Assembly: GCA_934777245.1 (NCBI GenBank)
Contig: CAKVND010000040.1
Span: forward strand, 1 to 21,550
DNA: 21,550 nucleotides
Direction of reading: 5' to 3'
Source of the DNA: an uncultured Candidatus Melainabacteria bacterium
Lineage (GTDB): Bacteria; Cyanobacteriota; Vampirovibrionia; Gastranaerophilales; Gastranaerophilaceae
Shown here: positions 1 through 5,523 of the stretch, piece by piece
Layout: each line of letters starts with the position of its first letter
Numbering within the stretch: the stretch's first letter is position 1
Position numbers and translations under genes: made by a program
Notes under the pieces: model-generated
The model's database searches: none
What the model was told of the DNA's origin: nothing
The model's input: only the letters and a program-made list of their open reading frames with translations

Positions 1-885
1 GATTCAAAACAACTAATTGCAACTGCTTTTACAAAAGCGTTCAACAAACATTTTTACAATGAGCTTGTAATCGGCAAGCTTGCTCATTCTGAATTAAAAA
101 ACAACATCAACAAAGGCGATGAAGTTGATGTTACAATGCCGGGACTTTTAACTCTATTCGATTATGATGGTGGTGATTTGCCAAACGCAGAAATGGCAAC
201 ACTTTCTACTTGCAAAGTTAAAATCGACAGAGGTAAAGCTTTCCATTTCGAATTATCAGAAATGGAAGAAAAAATGTTAAAAGCATCTGTTAGTGCAAAC
301 GAGCAAGTAGAATTAGCAAGAGACTATACAAGTGACGCCATCAAGCAATTTGCGGCTGCTGTAGATACTGCTTATGCAAACTTATACACAAGAGCCGGTC
401 ATTATTTAGACAACAGCGGTGAAGCAATCACCTTAACACCTGCGGTTGCGAAAGATATTTTTGCATATATGCAAGCAAAATTCCAACGCGGTGACGGTAA
501 AGGTCATACTAACTGGATTGATGGTTCAATGGTTTGTGTTATTCCGCCTGAGTATCAATTCTATTTGGGTAAAATGGAAGATTTGAAATACACAGAAACA
601 GGTAAAAACGAATTGAAAAAAGGTTACATCGGCTCTCTTTGCGGTTGGGAAATTCTTGTTTCAAATAACATTGCACAACCGGAAGACGGCGTTTTTTATC
701 CGTTATTTGGCGTAAAAGGAAAAACTCTTGCTGGCGGTATTTCTTCAGATTTGAATACAACTTCTTATGTACCTGAAAAGAATTTTAACACTTGTTATAA
801 AGGTTATGGTTTGTATGGTGTTGGTGCGCCAAGAGCAGATTATTTAGGTACAGTAAAAGTTAAGGCAGAGTTGGCGTTGGGGTAA
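1..885 (+). CDS. Phage major capsid protein, 5' end cut by window
   Basis: The frame is open from base 1, so the visible 294 residues are the C-terminal portion; the internal ATG at 136 is not the start. The protein builds the icosahedral head. The sequence has the look of an HK97-fold coat protein: an N-terminal piece ending in DVTMPGLL, a long helix region rich in Ala/Glu (about residues 85-130), and a C-terminal stretch with Gly-rich turns and a KVKAELALG end. No single signature motif is decisive; the call rests on overall character and on position ahead of the adaptor, hub and fibre genes. Portal and scaffold genes are expected to its left. No terminator hairpin follows it directly; the downstream gap is filled by repeats. 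Confidence 0.75.
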   Translation, partial: DSKQLIATAFTKAFNKHFYNELVIGKLAHSELKNNINKGDEVDVTMPGLLTLFDYDGGDLPNAEMATLSTCKVKIDRGKAFHFELSEMEEKMLKASVSANEQVELARDYTSDAIKQFAAAVDTAYANLYTRAGHYLDNSGEAITLTPAVAKDIFAYMQAKFQRGDGKGHTNWIDGSMVCVIPPEYQFYLGKMEDLKYTETGKNELKKGYIGSLCGWEILVSNNIAQPEDGVFYPLFGVKGKTLAGGISSDLNTTSYVPEKNFNTCYKGYGLYGVGAPRADYLGTVKVKAELALG

Positions 886-895
886 CATTCAACGC

Positions 896-957
896 AATTG
901 AAAATGGAAAGTGGAAAATGGAAAATTATTAATAAAATTTTCAATTTTTCATTTGTT
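896..957. repeat. TGGAAAAT satellite, inverted pair
   Basis: A run built from AAATGGAAAGTGGAAAATGG and related units is followed within about 10 bases by a complementary TTTTCAATTTTTCATTTG run, so the segment can fold on itself. The same family recurs at 1641-1794, 5447-5485, 7074-7102 and 18195-18235. Confidence 0.7.
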
Positions 958-974
958 CAATAGTTTAGTATTTG

Positions 975-1012
975 TGGATTGCCACGAGAACCAAAGGTTC
1001 TCTCGCAATGAC
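975..1012. repeat. GGATTGC...GCAATGAC hairpin repeat
   Basis: GGATTGC and GCAATGAC flank an inner stem GAGAACC/GGTTCTC with an AAA loop. It is a divergent sibling of the hairpins at 7232, 7856, 8464 and 14443. The rest of the 886-1223 gap holds this, the neighbouring satellite and the GC-rich hairpin; I see no gene there. Confidence 0.6.
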
Positions 1013-1054
1013 AGCTCATTTAAAATGTGTTGCGCCAAGTCATTGACTAAATAA

Positions 1055-1092
1055 CCCCTCACCCCTACCCCTCTCCCACAAGGGGCGAGGGG
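1055..1092. repeat. GC-rich CCCTCACCC...GAGGGG repeat
   Basis: CCCCTC near the start pairs with GAGGGG at the end, giving a GC-rich hairpin in otherwise AT-rich sequence. Relatives lie at 16012-16071 and 19881-19947. CCCTCACCCTAACCCTCTCC-type elements are a common intergenic repeat in many bacterial genomes. Confidence 0.6.
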
Positions 1093-1223
1093 AAATTTAT
1101 CTCGAAGCAATCCATAATAGCTTTACTGACTCGCTATCATTTCAATATAATTGAAAAATTTATTATGAACTTAATGTCTTAACGACTCAACAACTTAAAG
1201 ACATTAAAAAAGAAAGGATTTTT

Positions 1224-1610
1224 ATGACAAGAGATATAATTAATGTTCAATATCCGACTTTAGACCACACAGAATCAGTGGCAAATATCGGAATTACAAA
1301 AACTACTGTTGTGCAAGCAAATGGAATTACAATTGCGGATGCGTTTTCTAACAAAAACAATTCACTTTTTATTGTAATTGACTCAACTTCAAGTGCTTCC
1401 TCTTTGCTAACGGTTAAAGCCGGAGATGCTTATCCAAACTCAATGTTAGGTGATATCGTGATTGAATTACCAAAAGGTATTTCGGCAATTCAAGTTCAGG
1501 ATTTATCAAGATTTGAAAAAGCCGATGGGTCTATTGATTTAGATTTCGCTCAAGGTTTTGTCGGTACAATTTTTGCAATCGCTAAGTGGGCTGGGGTAAG
1601 AACTGTTTAA
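1224..1610 (+). CDS. Putative capsid-associated (decoration or head-fibre) protein
   Basis: A 128-residue protein with a good ribosome binding site (AAAGGA, 9 bases before the ATG). No signal peptide or membrane segment. The sequence is rich in beta-branched residues and small polar residues (Val, Ile, Thr, Ser), with an ITIADAFSNKNNSLFIVID segment about residues 34-53, as expected for a compact beta-sandwich. It directly follows the major capsid gene and is followed by its own terminator, a usual place for a head decoration or stabilising protein. I recognise no family, so the role is inferred from position and composition. It could also be a minor head or head-completion protein. Confidence 0.5.
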   Translation: MTRDIINVQYPTLDHTESVANIGITKTTVVQANGITIADAFSNKNNSLFIVIDSTSSASSLLTVKAGDAYPNSMLGDIVIELPKGISAIQVQDLSRFEKADGSIDLDFAQGFVGTIFAIAKWAGVRTV

Positions 1611-1613
1611 TAG

Positions 1614-1639
1614 AAAAAGGGGGCTATGCCCCCTTTCTT
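1614..1639 (+). terminator. Rho-independent terminator after the 128-aa gene
   Basis: GGGGGC and GCCCCC (1619-1624 / 1628-1633) pair around a TAT loop; the stem extends through AAA/TTT and ends in a T-rich tail. It starts 4 bases after the stop codon. Confidence 0.85.
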
Positions 1640-1640
1640 A

Positions 1641-1794
1641 ATGGAAAATTGAAAGTGGAAAATGGAAAATTGTTAAAAAAAAGTCAATAAGTGGATGAGT
1701 ACGTTTTTTGTTACTTTATATTATAAAACTAGTTTTATCTTGAACAAGTTTAAAATAATTTTCCACTTTCAATTTTTCATTTTCCATTTGCATC
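1641..1794. repeat. MITE-like element with TGGAAAAT arms
   Basis: The left arm (1641-1674) is the near-perfect reverse complement of the right arm (about 1756-1793). The ~80-base centre contains a partial copy of the other satellite family (AGTCAATAAGTGGATGAGTACG at 1682), so one repeat appears nested in another. No open reading frame of note is present. Confidence 0.6.
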
Positions 1795-1822
1795 CCCATT
1801 AACTTTAAGAAGAAAGGATATT

Positions 1823-2017
1823 ATGTATAAGATTAAGTATTTACCGACCGGAAATGTTTTTGTTTTACCTAAAGATGACGCCATGGCACTCAAAGAAAAA
1901 AGTCCGAGTGATTATCAAATCATAGAGAAAAATGGGCGTAAGGTAAAAGATAAAATTAAACCGAAAATTAAGGAAGTTGAAAACTCTATTTTTTCAAAAG
2001 TAGTTGAAAAGGAGTAG
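1823..2017 (+). CDS. Small basic phage protein, unknown function
   Basis: A 64-residue, lysine-rich protein. AGAAAGGA lies just before the ATG. The N-terminal half (MYKIKYLPTGNVFVLPKDDA) looks like a short beta-hairpin domain; the C-terminal half is highly charged (KNGRKVKDKIKPKIKEVE) and probably extended or helical. Only 3 bases separate its stop from the lysozyme-like gene, whose ribosome binding site lies within its last codons, so the two are translated together. Small proteins of this kind occur in head-gene clusters. I do not recognise the family. Confidence 0.6.
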   Translation: MYKIKYLPTGNVFVLPKDDAMALKEKSPSDYQIIEKNGRKVKDKIKPKIKEVENSIFSKVVEKE

Positions 2018-2020
2018 TGT

Positions 2021-2506
2021 ATGAAGTTTTTAGACGCATTAGCAAAAATGGAATCAGGCGGGAATTATAAAACTTTTAACAAATATGGTTACGCAGGCAA
2101 GTACCAAATGGGCGAAATGGCGATGATTGACGCAGGTTACTATATCAAAAAAGGGAATTTTAACAATGATTGGAGTGGATTTTTTACCGGAAAAGACGGA
2201 GTCTATTCAATAACGGATTTTCTTAATAATCCACAAGCGCAAGAAAATGCACAGATAATTTTTAAGAAGCGTCAATGGGGCTATTTGAAAGCCGTTGGCG
2301 CAGATAAATATATAGGAAAAGTGATAAACGGTTATACAATAACAAAATCAGGATTGCTTGCCGGCGCGCATTTGAAAGGTGCAGGGTGCGTAATTAATTA
2401 TTTGAAATCAGATGGAAAGAATAACGCGTGTGATGCGTTTGGAACATCAGTCGAAACCTACATGAAGAAGTTTGCAGGATATGATGTTTCGGGAATTTGC
2501 GGGTGA
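2021..2506 (+). CDS. Phage lysozyme / lytic transglycosylase-like protein
   Basis: This 161-residue protein probably cleaves the glycan strands of peptidoglycan, at host lysis or during DNA entry. Visible marks are an early ESGGNY motif with Glu11 as the likely catalytic acid, followed by NKYGYAGKYQMGEMAM (about residues 20-35), the pattern of lysozyme-fold transglycosylases (ESGG...GxxQ), and a GLLAGAHLKGAG segment (about 112-123) typical of phage muramidases of this kind. There is no signal peptide, so export would need a holin, or the enzyme travels in the virion. It is coupled to the preceding 64-aa gene and sits among head genes, which favours a virion-associated enzyme, but endolysin is equally possible. 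No holin could be recognised nearby. Confidence 0.75.
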   Translation: MKFLDALAKMESGGNYKTFNKYGYAGKYQMGEMAMIDAGYYIKKGNFNNDWSGFFTGKDGVYSITDFLNNPQAQENAQIIFKKRQWGYLKAVGADKYIGKVINGYTITKSGLLAGAHLKGAGCVINYLKSDGKNNACDAFGTSVETYMKKFAGYDVSGICG

Positions 2507-2549
2507 GATTGTAAATTTATAATACAAAGATGTATGGAAAATTGTTTGA

Positions 2550-2736
2550 AAGTCAATAAGTGAATAGGTGAATGAGTGAATAAGTTCGTTTAAAATTTTT
2601 CTAGCGATACTTGCGTTAGATTATAAATTAGGCGTTACCAGATAATAATAGAGAATAAAAATATCCAACAATCGCACTTTACAAACAAAAATTTTTAATA
2701 CGAACTTATTCACCTATTCACTTATTCACTTTTTTA
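2550..2736. repeat. MITE-like element with octamer (AGTGAATA) arms
   Basis: The left arm (2550-2595) is a run of AGTCAATA/AGTGAATA/GGTGAATG octamers ending in AGTTCGT; the right arm (about 2695-2736) is its reverse complement. About 100 AT-rich bases without a gene lie between. Arms of the same family are at 4820-4958, 18111-18156 and 19991-20031. Confidence 0.65.
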
Positions 2737-2788
2737 CAATTATTTGAGTAAGTAACTCGTTTTTTGACATTAATTTTAAGGAGTAAAT

Positions 2789-3448
2789 ATGACATTAACT
2801 TTATTAGATTTATATAACACGGCAGCAACGCAAGAATGGTCAATGTATGACAATGATGCGGTTTCAGGTGATGAATTCGAAAAATCTCTTGTATTAGCTT
2901 TAAATAAAGCGTTGCAGGAGATTCTTTATTCTTATGAATTTAGTTTTCGTAATAGAACACATATTTTGTTTACAATTCCGCGAATCAATACTTACGATTT
3001 GCCTAACGGCATGATTAAGAAAAATTTGGAAGGTGATTATTGTGTTAAACTCGGAACAAAATTCTTAAAACGAATTGAAACTCCTGAAAATTTGGATGAA
3101 AAATCTGGCATTCCGGAAGGTTTTTATTTAAATAATGATAAAATTTATTTTTATCCAACGCCAAAGGAACAGTCAATTGTAACGATTGATTATATAACGT
3201 TGTGCATCGGAGAAAACAAAGACGGAGAAGAAATTTTCACGCTTAAAGAAGATGACGATGTTGTTTCAGTGCCGGCGCATTTAGAGGAATTATTGAAAAA
3301 TGCAGTTATTTCAAGAGCAATGCTGAATTCTATTGCGTCAGAAAGTGATGAGAATTTCTCTGCTTATAAAAAACAGTCTGAAACCGCGTATAGATTATTG
3401 GTAAAATATGCGAAAGGAGTTGATGGCGAAAAGAAGATTTGTTTGTAA
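2789..3448 (+). CDS. Head-tail adaptor (P22 gp4 / T7 gp11-like)
   Basis: A 219-residue protein with AAGGAG before the ATG. It probably forms the ring under the portal to which the tail hub attaches. The N-terminal part is helical (about residues 1-55, LDLYNTAATQEW, then a LNKALQEILYSYEF helix). The middle has the GIPEGFYLNNDKIYFYPTP pattern (about 111-129) that I associate with podovirus adaptor or tubular-A proteins. The C-terminal part is again helical (LEELLKNAVISRAML, then a YKKQSETAYRLLVKYAKG helix). Length fits the family (about 150-220). It lies between head genes and the beta-propeller hub, as in P22-like phages. Family assignment is from pattern, not from an invariant residue. Confidence 0.7.
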   Translation: MTLTLLDLYNTAATQEWSMYDNDAVSGDEFEKSLVLALNKALQEILYSYEFSFRNRTHILFTIPRINTYDLPNGMIKKNLEGDYCVKLGTKFLKRIETPENLDEKSGIPEGFYLNNDKIYFYPTPKEQSIVTIDYITLCIGENKDGEEIFTLKEDDDVVSVPAHLEELLKNAVISRAMLNSIASESDENFSAYKKQSETAYRLLVKYAKGVDGEKKICL

Positions 3449-3476
3449 AATTGTTTTGAGATTTTGAGAAATACAA

Positions 3477-3505
3477 TTGACAAAAAGGGTAATATCGTAA
3501 ATAAT
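3477..3505 (+). promoter_or_regulatory. Strong sigma-70-type promoter for antisense RNA
   Basis: A perfect -35 box TTGACA (3477-3482), a 17-base spacer and AATAAT (3500-3505, five of six consensus bases). The predicted start is about 3512. It begins 29 bases after the adaptor stop codon and drives no protein gene, only the short RNA described next. Confidence 0.65.
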
Positions 3506-3535
3506 AAAAGTATAGGGAACCTGAGTACAAGGTTC
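3506..3535 (-). terminator. Possible terminator for the 24-aa peptide mRNA
   Basis: Read on the minus strand, GAACC and GGTTC pair around a 9-base loop and are followed by a T-rich stretch (CTATACTTTTATTATTT). It would end the peptide transcript about 30-50 bases after its stop codon and inside the antisense promoter region. Confidence 0.4.
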
Positions 3536-3617
3536 TAGATTGCACTCAGTCCACCGTCCTCTAAAAAGCACTTAAAGAACTTAAAAATAGTAGCGCTGCA
3601 ATCGCTGCTATTTTTAT
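3512..3617 (+). ncRNA. Putative antisense RNA opposite the 24-aa peptide gene
   Basis: The strong promoter upstream and a rho-independent terminator at 3586-3617 (stem AATAGTAGCG / CGCTGCTATT with one G-U pair, 7-base loop, T-rich tail) define an RNA of about 105 nt. Its 5' part can fold as GAACC/GGTTC, or alternatively pair CTGAGT with ACTCAG. Its 3' part is complementary to most of the reading frame of the minus-strand peptide at 3561-3635, leaving only the start codon and ribosome binding site uncovered. This is the layout of antisense antitoxins in type I systems. No known RNA family was recognised. Direct evidence is the signals; function is inferred. Confidence 0.5.
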
Positions 3618-3635
3618 TAGTAATTTAGCGCACAT
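3561..3635 (-). CDS. 24-aa hydrophobic peptide, candidate type I toxin
   Basis: ATG at 3635, stop TAG at 3561-3563. A consensus AGGAGG (3644-3649) sits exactly 8 bases upstream, the best ribosome binding site in the region. The peptide is MCAKLLIKIAAI followed by AALLFLSSLSAF: two lysines near the N-terminus, then an uninterrupted hydrophobic helix long enough to cross a membrane. Length and character match small membrane toxins of type I systems, in which the peptide depolarises the membrane unless an antisense RNA blocks translation. The plus-strand RNA over the same DNA fits that role. A 5' leader of about 100 bases contains CTCCT (3689-3693), which could pair with the AGGAG of the binding site. 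It could instead be a harmless small membrane peptide. It lies convergent to the adaptor gene and is not part of the virion set. Confidence 0.55.
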   Translation of the reverse strand: MCAKLLIKIAAIAALLFLSSLSAF

Positions 3636-3862
3636 AGTCGTGTCCTCCTTTCTAGCTTAATTCCACCAATTACTGTTGTGCCAGAGGTAGGAGCTTTAAC
3701 GGTAGTTCCCATTTGCTTTTTAATGTTCAATGGAGTTGTTATACTATAAATAAATGTTTGAAATAGAAATTGTATTTAACGCTTGTTTGTAACGCTTTCT
3801 TTACATTGGGGCAACTTTCTAATTGTTCATGTTTTATTATATATAGAAAGTGTAGGTAAAAT

Positions 3863-4318
3863 ATGGTAGCAGCAATTAGTCCTGTTAATACTAGCATTCA
3901 AAATCCTCAATTTAAGGGTAGAACAAAAATTAAATCAGTTGAACAATATCCTGATTATAAAGTTGTGACTATGGAAACCGAAGCGTCTACTGGTAAGAAG
4001 TGGGGAGTAGGTATTGCGTCTGCTGCTATTTGTGGGTTAGGTCAAGCTGTAAATGGAGAATGGGGAAAAGCTGCGGGATTCTTTGTTGCTGGAAATTTTC
4101 TACCTCCCGTAATAGCAGCTGTTGCCGGTGGTATAGTGGGGCTAAAAGGAGGAAAAATCGGTTCGTTAGGTGGGCCTATGGCTATGCTTGGCATATTAGC
4201 TAGTTTCGCAGTGCCCAGAGTTTGGAGTATTGTTGATGCAGTTAAAAATGCTAGTTCTGAAACAACTCAAATTATTCCGAATAAAAAGAATAGTGCCAAT
4301 ATAAATGTAAGCGCATAG
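3863..4318 (+). CDS. Small membrane protein with N-terminal NPQFKG motif
   Basis: A 151-residue protein that is not phage-like. NPQFKG at residues 14-19 is a short motif I associate with many Gastranaerophilales proteins. Residues 48-75 (GVGIASAAICGLGQAVNGEW, then GKAAGFF) resemble the GLGQxxNGxxxKG turn of TM2/DUF5683-type small membrane proteins, and Gly/Ala-rich hydrophobic stretches at about 70-95 and 101-118 should cross the membrane. The tail is polar and Asn/Lys-rich. The ribosome binding site is weak (GTAGG, 8 bases upstream). A GTTGGGG hairpin follows the stop by 19 bases. It is probably a host-derived cargo gene inside the prophage; function unknown. An unrelated frame at 4000-4203 is a shadow. 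Confidence 0.65.
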   Translation: MVAAISPVNTSIQNPQFKGRTKIKSVEQYPDYKVVTMETEASTGKKWGVGIASAAICGLGQAVNGEWGKAAGFFVAGNFLPPVIAAVAGGIVGLKGGKIGSLGGPMAMLGILASFAVPRVWSIVDAVKNASSETTQIIPNKKNSANINVSA

Positions 4319-4337
4319 GTTAATTACTAAGTTTTTG

Positions 4338-4356
4338 TTGGGGTTTCACCCCAACT
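4338..4356. repeat. REP-like hairpin GTTGGGG...CCCCAAC
   Basis: GTTGGGGTTTCACCCCAAC is a 7-8 bp GC-rich stem with a short loop. Copies at 15971-15989 and 19841-19859 each carry an adjoining GTAG head; this copy has GTAA. It may also act as terminator for the gene ending at 4318. Confidence 0.8.
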
Positions 4357-4484
4357 TACTTAAATTTAGTAGTCTAACAATTGTCAACCGACCAAATGTT
4401 TACGTGCATAGCTTTTAGAAAATACGCCAAACTTGTAGTTCTGACTGTAGAGGTTGACATGGCGTTTTACTTGAATTTAGTAGT

Positions 4485-4571
4485 CTAACAATTGTCAACC
4501 GACCAAATGTCTACGTGCGTAGCCTTCAGAAAATACGCCAAACTTGTAGTTTTGACTGTTGAGGTTGACAT
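4485..4571 (-). CDS. 28-aa ORF in repeat unit 2 (speculative)
   Basis: Reads MSTSTVKTTSLAYFLKATHV then DIWSVDNC, stop TAG. Compared with unit 3 it has one conservative change (N to D) and three silent ones. There is no Shine-Dalgarno sequence (the ATG follows AAGTAAAACGCC), and no convincing promoter was found, so expression is unproven. A mid-peptide hydrophobic patch and a C-terminal Cys are the only notable marks. It may be chance within a structured repeat. Confidence 0.25.
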   Translation of the reverse strand: MSTSTVKTTSLAYFLKATHVDIWSVDNC

Positions 4572-4595
4572 GGCGTTTTACTTGAATTTAGTAGT

Positions 4596-4682
4596 CTAAC
4601 AATTGTCAACCGACCAAATGTTTACGTGCGTAGCTTTTAGAAAATACGCTAAACTTGTAGTTTTGACTGTTGAGGTTGACAT
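4596..4682 (-). CDS. 28-aa ORF in repeat unit 3 (speculative)
   Basis: Same peptide as unit 2 except Asn at residue 21 (HVNIWSVDNC ending). Its upstream neighbour, unit 4, is truncated and lacks the start codon; a terminator (4747-4770) lies beyond it, so transcription from the 4961-5251 gene would stop before reaching this ORF. Confidence 0.25.
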   Translation of the reverse strand: MSTSTVKTTSLAYFLKATHVNIWSVDNC

Positions 4683-4746
4683 GGCGTTTTACTTGAATTT
4701 AGTAATCTAACAATTGTCAACCGACCAAATGTTTACGTGCGTAGCA

Positions 4747-4770
4747 CAAAAAAAGCCCCAAATGGGGCTG
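4747..4770 (-). terminator. Rho-independent terminator, minus strand
   Basis: AGCCCC (4754-4759) and GGGGCT (4764-4769) pair around AAAT; on the minus strand the stem is followed by seven T. It is the first terminator downstream of the 4961-5251 gene. A shorter T run on the other side means it may also work on the plus strand. Confidence 0.8.
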
Positions 4771-4819
4771 AAAATTTTTGTAAGATGTAAGATTTATAAG
4801 AGAGTGTTATGTTTTTTTT

Positions 4820-4958
4820 GAAGTGAATAAGTGAATAAGTCAATAAGTGAATAAGTTCGTATTAAATATTTTTTCATATAATGCGTTCAATAATTGAGTC
4901 TTTTTTGATAAATAAGTCTAAAATGAACTTATTCACCTATTCACTCATTCACTTATTG
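4820..4958. repeat. MITE-like element with octamer (AGTGAATA) arms
   Basis: Left arm 4820-4860 (AAGTGAATAAGTGAATAAGT and on), right arm 4925-4958 its reverse complement, about 65 AT-rich bases between. It ends 3 bases from the stop codon of the 4961-5251 gene. The 4319-4960 gap thus holds a hairpin, the 111-bp array, a terminator and this element. Confidence 0.65.
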
Positions 4959-4960
4959 CC

Positions 4961-5251
4961 CTATGCTATAAAGTTATTCCCAAATCTGTTAGCGCCGTAG
5001 AAGAAAGATTCTCTCATAACTTGTTGAAGGTTTCTTTTTCTAACAACTTTGTTGCCAACTTGTGTGTTAGCGATGTCATTAACAGATTTTGTGTAGCAAG
5101 AGGTAACAAGAGAGTTGATGTACTTAGAAACAGTTGTTTCTTTTTCGCTTTCTTCAACTGAAACAGTTTCAACTTCAGAATCAAATTGTTCAAAGAAGTT
5201 GTTGATTGATTCGATTTCTTTGTTTGAAATTGTTTCTGTTGTGAATAACAT
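4961..5251 (-). CDS. 96-aa protein of unknown function
   Basis: Good AAGGAG ribosome binding site 9 bases before the ATG. The N-terminal half is acidic (clusters of Glu around residues 11-42, with VETVSVEESEKETT), the C-terminal half basic and aromatic (GNKVVRKRNLQQVMRESFFYGANRFGNNF). No membrane segment or signal peptide. It runs against the phage late genes, has its own promoter (shared in sequence with the promoter of the ribbon-helix-helix gene at 16570) and its own terminator at 4747-4770. It is therefore probably an independently expressed, host-controlled gene. No family recognised. Confidence 0.65.
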   Translation of the reverse strand: MLFTTETISNKEIESINNFFEQFDSEVETVSVEESEKETTVSKYINSLVTSCYTKSVNDIANTQVGNKVVRKRNLQQVMRESFFYGANRFGNNFIA

Positions 5252-5275
5252 CTTGTTTACTCTCCTTGGTTATCT

Positions 5276-5350
5276 CTTATGTATATATAAAGTATTTATC
5301 TTTTTAAAAATTGCCTTTTTTGATGCATTTTGTGAAGTTTTGTAAAGTTG
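5276..5350 (-). promoter_or_regulatory. Promoter region shared with the 16570-16758 gene
   Basis: On the minus strand: a TTTACAAAACTT-type box, about 19 bases, then AAAAAGGCAATTTT, 14 bases, then CTTTATATATAC, about 25-30 bases before the start codon's ribosome site. The same boxes at nearly the same spacing precede the ribbon-helix-helix gene (16803-16872), although the coding regions are unrelated. Confidence 0.55.
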
Positions 5351-5398
5351 AGTTTAGAAAAATGGGAAATTCTTAATAAATGTTTAAATTTTGTTATT

Positions 5399-5485
5399 GT
5401 CAGGCACTGCCTGACCAACTTTAGAAGCTTATAAAATATTTAAAACAATTTTCCACTTTCCATTTTCCATTATCCATTATCCATT
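5399..5485. repeat. GTCAGGCA palindrome plus TGGAAAAT satellite arm
   Basis: GTCAGGCACTGCCTGAC (5399-5415) is a perfect palindrome around one central base; it recurs three times between 7295 and 8544. At 5447-5485 lies a run of TTTCCATTTTCCATTATCCA units, a single arm of the TGGAAAAT family with no partner in this gap. Confidence 0.75.
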
Positions 5486-5523
5486 GATTAAACCTTATTC
5501 CCCTCAAAAAGAAAGGAGCTATC

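Larger units (their letters stand above)
4359..4745. repeat. Tandem array, 3.5 copies of a 111-bp unit
   Basis: Units start at 4359, 4469, 4580 and 4691 (first unit 110 bases through loss of one A; last cut at about 4745). Copies differ by only a few bases. Each unit can form two stems: GGTTGACA of one unit with TGTCAACC of the next (8 bp), and ACGCCA with TGGCGT; in unit 3 the change to ACGCTA keeps pairing through a G-U. On the minus strand every full unit carries an ATG ORF of 28 codons (see 4485-4571 and 4596-4682). In unit 1 (4347-4460) the lost base shifts the frame near the C-terminus and extends it to 37 residues. The unit has no repeat-spacer structure, so it is not CRISPR. Confidence 0.9.

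Noticed and set aside
4359..4745. CRISPR array
   Set aside because: Units are contiguous 111-bp copies without unique spacers, and no cas gene is present. The octamer satellites are likewise simple repeats.
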